64,000 nucleotides of DNA from Streptomyces fagopyri (GCF_009498275.1 NZ_CP045643.1:8804001-8868000), one strand, 5' to 3'; positions 43,801-53,622 are shown, counted from the first letter of the stretch. Translations and numbers: made by a program. The notes: a model not told the origin generated them from the letters alone.

Positions 43801-44810
43801 GCACCCCCCGGCCTCCCGTGCCGACAACCTGGCTGTTGCCCAGCACAGTGACAGCCGCATCGCCCCGGTCAGCCACTCGATGAGCCAAAGGGGATGCGGT
43901 CCCATCACGTTGACCATCACCCACGCCGGGTCGTACGCCGCGCTGCGCGGATACTGCGGCAGCGTCAACCGCGCGGCCAGCACACCGGGTTCGACCACCG
44001 GCGACGCCCGCAGTGAGATCCGCCTACCGCCGTCGCCCGTCGCTTCCGGCTTCCGGGCGACGACCCGTGCGAAGCCCAGCGTCTGCCCCGCATCCGCCCG
44101 CAGCAGTGCGACGACCCCGACCGTACGCTCCGTGGGATCGGTCTCCAGCACCGCCTCTTCCCAGGCGAGCCAGTGCGCTGCGCCGTCCGGAAGGAGGTCC
44201 GCACGCTCGACGTCCACCTTCCCCGAGGACTCCCACAGACGCCACCACCACTGCGGGGTGTGGAAGCCGTTGCACTCCCAGTCCCACCAAGGCGCGAGGT
44301 GCTCGGGCGCGTGTCCGTCCAGCTCGCGTGTCACACCCGGCGTGACGACGCCGATCTGCCGGCCAGTCCGGACGAACCGCAGCAGGGACTGCAGGAACCA
44401 GTGGTCCGCGCCGAAGTGCTCGTCGGCGTCGACGCACACCACCGCGTCGAAGTACCCCTCGGCGAACTTCAGGTCGTGCGCGTCGACGTGCAACGGGACG
44501 ACCGAGTCCTCGACGCCGGCCGCGCGGATCCGCTCCCAGTCCTGGGACGGGTCGATCCACAGGTCTGCGGCGGTGACGTGGACGCCGTACTCGCGGGCGA
44601 GGAATACGGGCGTCAGGGCGCGCCCGCAGCCGAGGTCGAGGACGCGCATGCCGGGACGGAGGTCCATCGCGGCAGTCAGCTCCTCGACGAGCCACAGGGC
44701 GTTGGGCCCCATCTGGTTCTCGAGCACCCAGTCGGCCGGGTAGGCCGGGGCGCACTGCTCACGGCAATACGGGTCTGAAACTTTGTGAGGTCAAACGAAG
44801 AGTCGCTCAT
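43780..44810 (-). pseudogene. SAM-dependent methyltransferase, frameshifted and chimeric at the end
   Basis: ATG 44810 gives MSDSSFDLTKF, after which a one-base shift near 44775 is needed to reach PYCREQCAPAYPADWVLENQ and MGPNALWLVEELTAAMDLRP with motif I VLDLGCGRALTPVFLAREYG. The body then stays open to H(WW)RLWESSGKVDVE and LLRADAGQTLGFARVVARKP. Near the end MGPHPLWLIEWLTGAM repeats the N-terminal MGPNALWLVEELTAAM, as if a second methyltransferase began there before the ISL3 junction. An in-frame GTG at 44727 could still give a shorter product. Confidence 0.6.
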
Positions 44811-45146
44811 GGCGAGAAAGGTTCCTTGTCGGGAGAGATCAAGGACCCGAAGAACTGAACGGACGAAGGGACGCGGCGTCAGCCCCGGGACCTAAAGGCG
44901 GGGGTGATGTCATCGAGGTGGCGGTGTGGGACACCGACCCGGTGGTCCCGGTGCTCTCGGTGCTCCCGATGGCGCGGGCGGCGGGTCCCGGGCGGCTGGG
45001 TCAGCATGGTCTGGAGATCGTGGTGACTGTCACTCACGGTTTTGAGCCGCGGCGGGAGGCGGTCGGTAAACGCATCACCGCCCGTATCCCACTCACCGGC
45101 GAGGCTCGCTGCAGGCTCGCCGAGAGACGGCCGTGATGCGCCAGTT
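44811..45146. other. intergenic, nothing convincing
   Basis: An open plus frame (44918-45136) has no ribosome-binding site or family resemblance. No repeats or hairpins stand out. Confidence 0.4.
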
Positions 45147-46490
45147 CTATGGCTGGTGTGCGGTTTCGGGCCGCGTCGGTGGGGATGGCGGCTGTGCCAG
45201 GTTGACGGTGTAGTGCCAGAAGGGTCGTACAAGCAGTGCGCCGACGATGACGACGATCATGCAGAGCAGCGAACTGCCTGTCCACGCGACACCGAGACCG
45301 GTGGCGGAGGCCATGGCGCCGGCACGTAGGTCCCCGAGGCGCGGACCGCCGGCGACGACGACGGTGAAGACGCCTTGCAGTCGGCCACGCATGGCGTCTG
45401 GTGCGTAGGTCTGCAGAATCGTCTCGCGGTAGACCGCGCTGACGAGGTCCGCCGCTCCGGCAGTGGCCAGCAGGGCCGCGGCTGCGAGGAGGTGGTGGAC
45501 GGTGCCCGCGAGGGCGATGGCCGCCGCCCAGGTGGTGACGGCGATCGCCAGCGCCCGGCCTTGGCGGCGCACTCGTCCGATCCATCCGCTGAACAGCCCC
45601 GCTGCGACCGACCCGATGGCGATGGCCGAGTACAGCAGTCCCACTCCTCCGCCGAAGCGAAGCTGTGCGGCTTCCGGGAACAGGGCGGTCGGCATGGCCA
45701 TCGTCATCGCCGCGATGTCGACCGCGAAGGACATCCAGAGCACGGGGGCGGCGGCGATGAACCGCAGCCCCTCGAAGACCGAGCGCAGCCCGCCGGTGCG
45801 GGCCCCCGAGCCGGTCGGCAGGATCGGGGGCAGATTCATGGCCGAGTACAGCAGGACGGAGAACAGCACGGCGTCGGCGCCGTAGGCCCAGCAGTAGCCG
45901 CTCGGCAGCGAGATCAGGAGGCCCGCCACAAGGGGCCCGGCGACCTGCCCGACATTGCCGGCGGTGAAGTACAGCGTGTTCGCGGCGGGTACCAACGGAG
46001 TGGGAACGATGCGGGGGATGATCGCGCCCCGAGCGGCGGACGACACGGCGAAGGCGCCGGCCTGGAAAGCGACGAGGGCGAGGATGAGGGGCACCGAGCG
46101 CAGATCGGCGAGCGCCTGGAGCAGCAGGGCGAGTGTGATCGCCCAGGTGAGGCAGGCTGACGTCAGGTAGAGCGTACGGCGGTCGAACCGGTCGGCGATG
46201 GCGCCGCCGTACAGGCCGAAGACCACGAGCGGGGCGAGGCCGGCCAACCCCGTCAGTCCCACGGATAGCGACGACCGCGTCAGCGCGTACACCTGTACCG
46301 GGATGGTGACGCTGGTGACCATGGTCCCGATGTATGCCGCGCTCTGCCCGATCAGAAGGCGACGGAAGACAGGGTGCGCCAGCGGGCGGGTGTCGAGGGC
46401 GGTCGCGCGCAGCCGGGAGACCAGCCGGGCCTTCAGCGCCGGCGGGGCCGTGGGGGGAAGATCGCGCGGGGTGGGGGATGTTGTGGGCAT
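45147..46490 (-). CDS. MFS transporter, 12 helices (447 aa)
   Basis: The product has about 12 transmembrane helices and MFS motif A (GGAIADRFDRRTLYL) between helices 2 and 3, VPLILALVAFQAGAFAVSSA and YAPDAMRGRLQGVFTVVVAG. This resembles the MFS_3/enterobactin-exporter type. Substrate unknown, possibly a drug or siderophore. ATG 46490 overlaps the ATG of the divergent AraC gene within CATG, so one of the two true starts is probably further inside. The AraC gene is the likely regulator. Confidence 0.8.
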   Translation of the reverse strand: MPTTSPTPRDLPPTAPPALKARLVSRLRATALDTRPLAHPVFRRLLIGQSAAYIGTMVTSVTIPVQVYALTRSSLSVGLTGLAGLAPLVVFGLYGGAIADRFDRRTLYLTSACLTWAITLALLLQALADLRSVPLILALVAFQAGAFAVSSAARGAIIPRIVPTPLVPAANTLYFTAGNVGQVAGPLVAGLLISLPSGYCWAYGADAVLFSVLLYSAMNLPPILPTGSGARTGGLRSVFEGLRFIAAAPVLWMSFAVDIAAMTMAMPTALFPEAAQLRFGGGVGLLYSAIAIGSVAAGLFSGWIGRVRRQGRALAIAVTTWAAAIALAGTVHHLLAAAALLATAGAADLVSAVYRETILQTYAPDAMRGRLQGVFTVVVAGGPRLGDLRAGAMASATGLGVAWTGSSLLCMIVVIVGALLVRPFWHYTVNLAQPPSPPTRPETAHQP

Positions 46491-47304
46491 GGCCACCACG
46501 CTGGCAGGACCGCGCGGTGCACCGCTTCCGTTATTCTGCCGTCCTATATCGGAAAACAGCCAGACGGAGAAGACGGCGGAGCCCAGGGACACCTCGCATG
46601 CCCATCTCGCGGGTGAGGTCATCGGCCGGCACCAGCATGGCTATCACCAGCTTCTCTACGTCAGCGCCGGTGTGCTGGCGGTGCAGACGGGCGAGGCATC
46701 CTGGGTGGCGTCCAGCGCGCGCGCCGTGTGGATTCCGGCGGGCATCTGGCATCAGCACCGGGTACACGGGCACAGTTCCGTGCACACGCTCGGATTCGCC
46801 GCCCACGACGTCCTGCTGAGGTCCCGCGCCCCGGTCGTCGTGGCCGTGGACACCCTGGTGCGCGAACTGATCATCGCGTGCAGTGAACCGTCCCTCCCGC
46901 AGCAGGAGGCACGCCACCTGCGCGCCGTCCTGCGGGACCGGCTGCGGCGAGCACTCGTGGAGCCATTGACGCTGCCCACCCCCAACAACTCCCTGCTGCG
47001 GCAGGCGTGCGCGCTGGTGGCAGGCGATCTGCGGCAGCCGCGGACTGCCGCCTGGCTCGCGCGGAGCATCGGCGTGAGCGAGCGCACCCTGGCCCGGCTG
47101 TTCCGGAGCGAGTTCGGCATGACCTATCCACAGTGGAGGACCAACGTCCGGGTGTTCCACGCCATGGTGCTGCTGGCGGAAGGAGCAAGCGTCAGTGAAA
47201 CGGGACGCCAGTGCGGATGGGCTACGACCAGTGCGTTCATCGACACGTTCAGCCGCACCATGGGCCAGACACCGGGAACTTATCGCCTCGCACCTGGCGG
47301 GTGA
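46489..47304 (+). CDS. AraC-family regulator with cupin domain (271 aa)
   Basis: The N-terminal half is a cupin (HLAGEVIGRHQHGYHQLLYV, VWIPAGIWHQHRVHGHSSVH). The C-terminal half has two AraC helix-turn-helix motifs (TAAWLARSIGVSERTLARLF and GASVSETGRQCGWATTSAFI). TTA at codon 15 (46531-46533) would make it bldA-dependent if the start is upstream of it. It is divergent from the MFS gene, which it probably controls. Confidence 0.82.
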   Translation: MATTLAGPRGAPLPLFCRPISENSQTEKTAEPRDTSHAHLAGEVIGRHQHGYHQLLYVSAGVLAVQTGEASWVASSARAVWIPAGIWHQHRVHGHSSVHTLGFAAHDVLLRSRAPVVVAVDTLVRELIIACSEPSLPQQEARHLRAVLRDRLRRALVEPLTLPTPNNSLLRQACALVAGDLRQPRTAAWLARSIGVSERTLARLFRSEFGMTYPQWRTNVRVFHAMVLLAEGASVSETGRQCGWATTSAFIDTFSRTMGQTPGTYRLAPGG

Positions 47305-47309
47305 ATTCC

Positions 47310-47483
47310 CAAGCCAGGCTCCGTGAGCCCAAGACCGACTCGACATCGAACAGCACCGAGGAGGCACCCCCGCGTGTCATCGCCCGCATCCTGCGGCGAA
47401 TCCTCGCAATAACCGCCGCGATCCGGCACAACGACTACACCCGACAGCCCGTCCTGCGCTCGCTGACCGCCTCCGGCCAGTGA
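47310..47483 (+). pseudogene. IS982-family transposase C-terminal scrap
   Basis: The frame reads RVIARILRRILAITAAIRHN and DYTRQPVLRSLTASG, matching the IS982 end (RVxQRxLAxTAAIWHNxxTGxPVxRSLxAYDH). The Trp is lost and everything upstream is AraC gene. Confidence 0.55.
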
Positions 47484-47961
47484 CCCCTTGGAATTGATCA
47501 TCTAGTTGGCCGCGCGCGGCGCCCGGCTCGCAGGTCTGGCGCGAGTGCCTTGCATTCCTGTCTTCGAACCCCCGTGAGCGGGACAGTACGAGACCCCAGA
47601 CCTCTTCGGCCCGGGGTCTCTCTGAGGTCTGTGGGGATCTCCGGCCGGTTCAACGACCTGCCGGCCTGGAGCGTCACGCCCACTGGACACCGGGTTCCCC
47701 GGAACACGGAAATACTCCTCAGGGAACCGGGCTGTTCGGCTGTCGCGACCGCGTGTGCAGCCGTCGCCATCGGAGTTGATCCGCATCGCGTGCCGTCGTG
47801 GGAGCCGAGCCCTTGGGCCAGCCCGGTCCGGGGCTCGGCCGGCGGTTTGACGCCGGGCAGTCCCGGAACGACTGGAGCAATCCTCTCCTGGTGGCCACCA
47901 GCCGGGGAACTGGCCATCACACAGATGTCGTACCCAACGCAGCACGGCCTGTGGGCCGGTG

Positions 47962-48008
47962 TCACGATGCCGATGGGTGTCCTGCCACGCACTGCACAGT
48001 CACCAGGG
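47962..48008. repeat. dispersed repeat (copy 2 of 2)
   Basis: Identical over 28 bp (47981-48008) to 21330-21357, with partial similarity before it. Confidence 0.6.
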
Positions 48009-48331
48009 CCCCCCCTTGCCGTGTGCAGTCACCCCGTTCCCCGAGCCGGCCGCGCACGGCCCCCACACCATGGCGAGCCCGCCGCCGCGGAACCGGGCTG
48101 CCAACTCCCCGCCAGGCGCGCGTTGTTCACATCCAGCCCCCCGGCGCAGTGAAAAAGTCGCGAACCGGGCGGCCCGGTGGTGCGGACGCTGATGCTGCTC
48201 CTGTTGCTGACATAGACGCTGACATAGCTGCTTGCACCCGCTGTTGCACAGGCTTTTGTAAGGAGGCAAGGAATCGGCTGGTCAGACCCACGGGGACGCG
48301 TGGTGTGGGGTCTGGCATCCCCCTCAGTACT

Positions 48332-48375
48332 CTCCTTGTCCCGTCCCTCCCATCTGGTCGGGACGGGACAAGGAG
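48332..48375. terminator. perfect 16-bp hairpin
   Basis: CTCCTTGTCCCGTCCC and GGGACGGGACAAGGAG pair perfectly around a 12-nt loop. No clear gene ends here, so its purpose is uncertain. Confidence 0.6.
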
Positions 48376-48599
48376 CGCGCCTCGGGGCATCGGGGCCCTC
48401 AAGGGGCGGGGCTGCGCGTCGGCGGCGGCCTCCGCGCTCCGGAAGGCAGTGCCTGCCACAACCGTTGACCGGTCGGGCCAGGGCTCTACCAGCGTGCAGC
48501 TGACACCGGTGGCGTCGGACGCGACCGGCGGGTGGGTCGTCCTCGCGCGGGTGGGGGCTCTGCGGTCGAAGGCGAAACGCCTGGTGGAGCCCTGAACCT

Positions 48600-48931
48600 G
48601 CGGTCACTCCAGGACGACTTCCACGGTGTGGCCGTCGCGGTGCCGGAGCCGGACGGACCACTCCACGGCCGGTCGGTCCGGCACCCCCTGATGTCATGGA
48701 GGATGTCGCCTTCCGCCGCTAAGGGGTCGGAGGCGGGTCTGCCGAGCACCTCCCGCGGCGTGTACCCCAGGTCTCCCGCGCCCCGCCGGACCAGCCCTGG
48801 ACACCACCGTGGACGTCCAGGGTGGCCGTGGCGGCCATCACCGCGCCGTGGAGCGCGGAGGCGCTCCGTATCCCGGTTCTCTCCGGCGCAGTCATCCGCG
48901 TTCCCCTCGCGAGACGTTGTCGCCCGTTCAT
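48600..48931 (-). pseudogene. PAS-domain remnant of a SpoIIE-type phosphatase
   Basis: Three frames in succession read GAVMAATATLDVHGGVQGWS, GYTPREVLGRPASDPLAAEG and RHRDGHTVEVVLE. This is the PAS domain found at the N-terminus of Streptomyces PAS-SpoIIE proteins, with at least two frameshifts. The phosphatase domain is absent. Confidence 0.55.
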
Positions 48932-49133
48932 TGTTGCTCGCCCGAGAAGGCGTGGCGCGGGGTGCGGGACACGGGAGGGATCGCCCGACCTGGTGGTGCC
49001 GGTCCGTGTCGCCGGCCGGACCCATCCCGATCACGCGATGCCCCTGGTTCACGCGCGAGCTGGAGGGAGGGAACGCCTACGCGCGGGCGTTCGGACTGTT
49101 TTACTCGGAGTCCAGGTGCGGGAGGCGCAGACG

Positions 49134-50807
49134 ATGGCGAGAACACCGTGGGGCAGACGTCGGCTCGATCGCCGGCTCAGGGAACACTGGCAGCGGGCGA
49201 CGGGCCACAAGGACTGGGGTGACGACAGGATCGGCACGCTCCTGGAAGGTCTGGGTCTCAGCTATCCGAGTGACCTTGAGGTCCGTCGTCTGGCGGCCAT
49301 CCCGCCGGGCGTCGAACTGCGCGCGACCGAGGTCGAAGAGGCATGGAATCAACCGGATTCACCCTTCCGACACGTTCACATCACCCTGGGTCTGCTCGAG
49401 AGCCTGAATCGCGTGGGCCTCGTGCACATCACCAAGGACGACGACGGCGGGAGGTGGCTGACCGTCCCGGAGGGGCTGCACGAGCGCTTGAGGTCGCGCT
49501 GGTCGGCGGGTGAAGAGGCCGATTGGCACGAACAGCTCGTGCACAACGCCTTCCTCCTGCTGAAACCCGGTGACCCGTGGTGGTCTCTGCCCGCCGGCGC
49601 CGGATACTGGTGGCGGCATCTGGTGTGGCACTTGCGGTACTGCGACCCGGCTCAGGCCGCCGCGCTCGTGACGTTTCCAGGCTGGCAGATCGCCAAGATC
49701 CAGCGGTTGGGCGCACAGAGCCTGCTGGCCGATCTGGCCCTGGTCGACTCCCCGGAGTCCAGGGAAACCGCTTCAGTGATCAACGAGGTCATGGGTGCGG
49801 AGGAGCACGGCTCCCAGCTGGATCCGGGGAAGCGGGCCGAGCTGCTGCGAGCCCTGAGCCCTGGCCCCGTGCCGCTCCCGCGAGCGGACGCGGGCCATCA
49901 CGCGGGCCAGCAGAAGTCCGCCGTCGCCGGGCAGCCCGGTGGCCGGCAACTGTCGGCGGTCCGTGGCGTGTTGCAGCTGCCGCGGTCCACATTCGGCTTC
50001 GCTCTGTCACCGGACGGCACATGGCTGGTGGCGGTCGGAGACGGCGGGCTCGTCAACGTGTACGACGTGGAGACCCAGGACCTGCGACGGGTGATCCGTA
50101 GCCCGTACGACAGGCTCTACGACTGCGCCGTCTCCCCGGACGGCAGTTTCATCATGACCAGCGCGGTAGGCGAGAAGGCGCAGGCATGGGACGCGGTCAG
50201 CGGCGAGGAGAGGCTCCCCTTCAAGGTCGGTACCGTGGGTGAGTCCGTGTACGGTCCGGACGGCATGTGGGTCGCCTACAACAGCTTCACGGGCAGTTTC
50301 GTCGACCCGCTCACCAACGAACGCCGGGGAACGAAGCCCACGTCAAAGGGGATGTCGCATCTGGCGCTCGCTGCCGACGGATCGACCCTGGCCACCCGCG
50401 GCCGCGACAGTCAGGTCCTGCTCTGGGACCCGCGTTCCGGCCGACTGCTCGCGAAGTTGCCCGACCAGCCGCACTCGGTCCACCGGATCGGTCTGGCCGG
50501 GGACGGCTCATGGATCGCGGTCGGCGGACCGTACGACCTCCGGGTTCTGGAACTGCCCGGCAATCGCGAGCGCTTCACGCTGGAGCAGAACGGTACGCGC
50601 TTCGCCACCACCGAAAACTGGCTGGCCGTGCCTGCCGCCAGACACGTGCAGATCCGGTCGACCCGCACCGGTGAGCTCCTGGACACCCTTGAGGCCCACA
50701 CGGACGTCGTTCTCGACTGCCGCACATCACCCGACCGAGAACACCTCATGACCTTCGACCGCAGCGGCACACTCATCGTGTGGGACGCGGCAGCCATCGT
50801 CCCTTGA
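49134..50807 (+). CDS. WD40-repeat protein, STAND-like C-terminal half (557 aa)
   Basis: ATG 49134 has GGGAGGCG 7 nt upstream. Residues ~40-120 look like a winged helix (RRLAAIPPGVELRATEVEEA, RWLTVPEGLHERLRSR). Residues ~125-210 are a helical adaptor (HEQLVHNAFLLLKPGDPWWS, YWWRHLVWHLRYCDPAQAAA). Residues ~270-557 are about six WD40 repeats (FGFALSPDGTWLVAVGDGGL, QVLLWDPRSGRLLAKL, LIVWDAAAIVP). This is the layout after the NB-ARC ATPase in APAF1-like proteins, but the ATPase itself is missing. It may be a truncated gene with an adopted start. Confidence 0.7.
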   Translation: MARTPWGRRRLDRRLREHWQRATGHKDWGDDRIGTLLEGLGLSYPSDLEVRRLAAIPPGVELRATEVEEAWNQPDSPFRHVHITLGLLESLNRVGLVHITKDDDGGRWLTVPEGLHERLRSRWSAGEEADWHEQLVHNAFLLLKPGDPWWSLPAGAGYWWRHLVWHLRYCDPAQAAALVTFPGWQIAKIQRLGAQSLLADLALVDSPESRETASVINEVMGAEEHGSQLDPGKRAELLRALSPGPVPLPRADAGHHAGQQKSAVAGQPGGRQLSAVRGVLQLPRSTFGFALSPDGTWLVAVGDGGLVNVYDVETQDLRRVIRSPYDRLYDCAVSPDGSFIMTSAVGEKAQAWDAVSGEERLPFKVGTVGESVYGPDGMWVAYNSFTGSFVDPLTNERRGTKPTSKGMSHLALAADGSTLATRGRDSQVLLWDPRSGRLLAKLPDQPHSVHRIGLAGDGSWIAVGGPYDLRVLELPGNRERFTLEQNGTRFATTENWLAVPAARHVQIRSTRTGELLDTLEAHTDVVLDCRTSPDREHLMTFDRSGTLIVWDAAAIVP

Positions 50808-50960
50808 CACTGCGTCTCGCCCCGCCCACCCGAACGCGCGCCCCGCCGCTCGGTCCAGCTGTGATTGAGGGGTTCGCAGTTGGCGTGGTGCTCCTGCTGG
50901 AGGTTCGTCGCGTCCACGACCGTGCGCCGGCCCGACGCGAGCGTGGGTGGGGTGTGAGCT

Positions 50961-51485
50961 GTGGTGTTGATGATCGGACAGCACTGGGGATGGACCTCCG
51001 CCCGCAGCCTGGCCCTGGCTCTGGTCACGGTCGCTCTGGGAGCTTTGCTGCCTGCGGTCGAGCGACGTGCTGCAGCCCCCGTCCTGCCTGCAGCCATGCT
51101 CGCCTCCCGCACCGTGGTCTTCGCCTCACTGATCGGCTTCGTCGCCCACGCTGCCATGTTCGGCGTGCTCGTCTACCTGCCCACCTACCTGCAGATCGTG
51201 CACGGCGCCTCCGCCACCTTGTCCGGCGTGCACATGCCTCCCCTGGTCATCGGCCTCGTCATCAGCCAGTCGCTTGCCGGGCGTTGGGCCGCAAAAGCCT
51301 CCAGGCTCCGGATCATCCTCGTCACCGGCCTGCTGCTGAACGCCGCCGGTCTCCTGCTCCTCGCCACGGTCAGGGGCACCACGTCGACGGCGCTCCTGAC
51401 GTCCCCGGTGCCACGATCAACGAATGGCTATGACCAGCCAATGGTCGTTGACCGGCACAGCCGGAGATGGTGCTCACCTCTGTGA
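50961..51485 (+). pseudogene. DHA2-type MFS drug transporter fragment
   Basis: The frame reads ARSLALALVTVALGALLPAV, VVFASLIGFVAHAAMFGVLV and YLPTYLQIVHGASATLSGVH then GLVISQSLAGRWAAKASRLR. YLPxYLQxVxGxSAxxSG is typical of EmrB/QacA transporters. Both the first ~8 helices and the end are missing. Confidence 0.65.
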
Positions 51486-52174
51486 TACCTCGTAAGCCTC
51501 GCGGATGGACGCAGGGATACGCCCACGATCATTTACGAGATAGCCGTTGGTGCGTGCCCAGAGGCGTATCCGCTCGTCATCGGGACGCGGATCGAACCTA
51601 CGGGGTCTAGCGGGTCTGCCGGGGCCTCTCCAGTCTCCCGAGGAGATCCCTTCCAACCGGTCCGCTGCCTCTTGGAAGAAGGCGAACAACGAGGCGTATA
51701 CGCCCTCTTCGGGGAGGCGGGCTTCCGCCCAGGTTCCGATGGTTTCGTTAAGCGTGTCGAAAAACGTCCCGTAGAGGCCGTCGCGCTCCGCGGTAATGGG
51801 TACCCGCTCGCGATGCCAGAACGGACAGTCGAGCTCTGCGGACGGCTGGGTCTCCTCCAAAGTCATCTGGCTGAGGTAGACCCGCTGAATGTCCGTATCG
51901 GGCCAAGGAGAAGGTGGCCGCCGGGGATGGCCATCTCGCAGCCGAACGCGACCAGACACGATTGGTCGTCGGGTTGCATGCCAGCATCGATGTCGTTCGT
52001 CAGCAGCCACTGCCGCATCTCCCTTGGCAGGTCCAGCCCCATGCGCAGTCCGGCTTCCCTTATGGCTGCATGGCTCCCCGGGCCGCCGAGCGGCGCGAGA
52101 GTTTCAGGGTCGTTGCGTTCAAGCCACGTGGCTATCCGGACCCATGCCTCTCGCATGTGTCCTGACTCGCGCAT
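51474..52174 (-). pseudogene. SMI1/KNR4-Lsr2-like protein, frameshifted
   Basis: The 5' frame (from 52174) reads WVRIATWLERNDPETLAPLG, GLRMGLDLPREMRQWLLTND and IPGGHLLLGPIR, a SMI1/KNR4 immunity-like fold. After a one-base deletion near 51890 it continues DIQRVYLSQMTLEETQPSAE, then FWHRERVPITAERDGLYGTF. The C-terminus IRLWARTNGYLVNDRGRIPA resembles the DNA-binding domain of Lsr2. With one G restored the protein is about 233 aa. Confidence 0.65.
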
Positions 52175-52440
52175 GGGAGTTCAGGTCATGTGCGATCTCC
52201 ACTCGGGCAGGATGCACACATATGTGGAACAGGCCGTCCCGTATCGCTGGTGTGCAGGGAGGGTTGCCCGGTTTCCCGGACTGCGAAGTTTGTTCTATTG
52301 GTGAGGCGACGGCTGCTGGTGATCCATCGGAGAACCGAATGCGGGACCACTGGCAGTGCCTGACGCAGAACGCGCTTCTGTAGACCATCTGCGGCAAACA
52401 GCTCGCCCCCTGGGCATGTTACGAACTTCGAAAGCGCTCC
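52175..52440. other. boundary between decayed DNA and the signalling locus
   Basis: No gene seen. Composition changes sharply near 52440, where the G/T-rich strand of the afsA-like gene starts. Confidence 0.4.
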
Positions 52441-53544
52441 CTAGTGGGGTGTGGTGGTGATGTGGGCGGTGAAGACGGTGGTGTTGTTTTGGGTGGCGGT
52501 GATGTGGGTGGTGTGGGTGCCGGTGGGGGTGGTGGTGTCGGTTGTGGTTTCGGTGTCGGCTGCGGTCCTGGTGTCGGTGGTGGTGTCGGCTGCGGTCCCG
52601 GTCCCGGTGGTGGTGTCGGCTGTGGTGGGGGTGTGGGTGGTGGTGATGTAGGTGGGGGTGTGGTGTTCGGTGTAGCGGTGGAAGGTGGCGTGGAGGGTGG
52701 TGAGGTGGGTGGGGGTGGGGTGGGTGTGGGTGTGGGTGGCTTGGCGGGCGGCTTCGAGGAGGACCATGCCGGGGATGTGGTCGGTGGTGTGGTCGAAGAG
52801 GATGGGGTGGTGGGGGTTGGGGGTGAGTTGCCAGGTGTGGGGTTGTGGGGTGGGGGTGAGGACGAGGTCGAGGGGGAGGTGGCGTCCGTAGGGGGTGGGG
52901 TCGGTGGGGTTGGTGGGGTTGGTGGGTGTGGTGGGTTGGGTTTGGGGGGTGGGGGTGGGTTGGGTGGTGTGGGGTTGGCGGAGGCGTTGGTAGGTGGTGG
53001 GGGTGAGGCAGGTGAATTGGCCGCCGCCGGTGGCGGTGGTGTGGCCGTCTCGGGTGATGGTGATGTGCATGGTGAAGTCGGCGAGGCGTTTGCCTTTGTA
53101 GCGGAGGGTGGTGCAGGTGGCGGTGAGGGTGAGGTCGGTGGGGGTGGGGCCGATGGTGAGGTGTTGGGGGTGGGTGGTGAGGTGGATGTTCCACATGAGG
53201 AAGTGGTGGTCGAGGGGGACGCCGAGTTCGGCGTGGGCGAGGTAGAGGCCGGTTTGGCGGATGGTTTCCGCGGCTTGGAGGGGGTCGTGGTGGGTGTTGT
53301 CGGGGGTGGTGTAGAAGGTGTGGGTTCGGGGCCATTGGGCGGTGAGGGTGTAGTGGTTGTCGCCGGTTTTTTCGCTGCCGGTGAGGAAGACCTCGGCGAG
53401 GCTTGAGCGGTGGACGTATTCGCGGGGGACGGTGGTGGTGAGGCGGGGCATGGGGGTGGTGGGGGCGGGGTTGGGGTTGGGGGGTGGGGTGGGTGTGGGT
53501 TGGGGGGTGGGGTGGTTGTCCTGGTGGACGGTGAGCAGGGTCAT
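52441..53544 (-). CDS. afsA: AfsA-family gamma-butyrolactone signal synthase (367 aa)
   Basis: After a Pro/Thr-rich leader (residues 1-35) the first AfsA hotdog repeat reads VPREYVHRSSLAEVFLTGSE, HHDPLQAAETIRQTGLYLAH and AELGVPLDHHFLMWNIHLTT. The second repeat reads LPLDLVLTPTPQPHTWQLTP then PILFDHTTDHIPGMVLLEAA. AfsA condenses a beta-ketoacyl-ACP with dihydroxyacetone phosphate at the first step of butyrolactone synthesis. Length is above the usual ~300 because of the leader, and a Thr/Ala-rich insertion near residues 300-345 is unusual. GGAGACACCC precedes ATG 53544. An autoregulatory element lies 53 bp upstream. Confidence 0.88.
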   Translation of the reverse strand: MTLLTVHQDNHPTPQPTPTPPPNPNPAPTTPMPRLTTTVPREYVHRSSLAEVFLTGSEKTGDNHYTLTAQWPRTHTFYTTPDNTHHDPLQAAETIRQTGLYLAHAELGVPLDHHFLMWNIHLTTHPQHLTIGPTPTDLTLTATCTTLRYKGKRLADFTMHITITRDGHTTATGGGQFTCLTPTTYQRLRQPHTTQPTPTPQTQPTTPTNPTNPTDPTPYGRHLPLDLVLTPTPQPHTWQLTPNPHHPILFDHTTDHIPGMVLLEAARQATHTHTHPTPTHLTTLHATFHRYTEHHTPTYITTTHTPTTADTTTGTGTAADTTTDTRTAADTETTTDTTTPTGTHTTHITATQNNTTVFTAHITTTPH

Positions 53545-53596
53545 GGGTGTCTCCGTTGCGCCGTTGGGTGGGCTGGGATCGACCGTGCAGGGTCAT

Positions 53597-53622
53597 AAGA
53601 TACGAACCTACCGGTTTTCTTT
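53597..53622. promoter_or_regulatory. autoregulatory element (ARE) upstream of afsA
   Basis: AAGATACGAACCTACCGGTT plus TTCTTT has the two half-sites ATACGAACC and ACCGGTTTT typical of sites bound by butyrolactone receptors. On the minus strand TATCTT within it could be the afsA -10, so a bound receptor would block the promoter. Confidence 0.75.

Larger units (their letters stand above)
47484..48599. other. 1.1-kb region without a supported gene
   Basis: Several long open frames are compositional. The region holds the dispersed repeat at 47962-48008, a direct repeat GCTGACATAG at about 48203 and 48217, and the hairpin at 48332-48375. Confidence 0.45.

Noticed and set aside
47798..48595. 265-aa plus-strand open frame
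   Set aside because: Low-complexity composition, no ribosome-binding site, contains a strong hairpin and a dispersed repeat.
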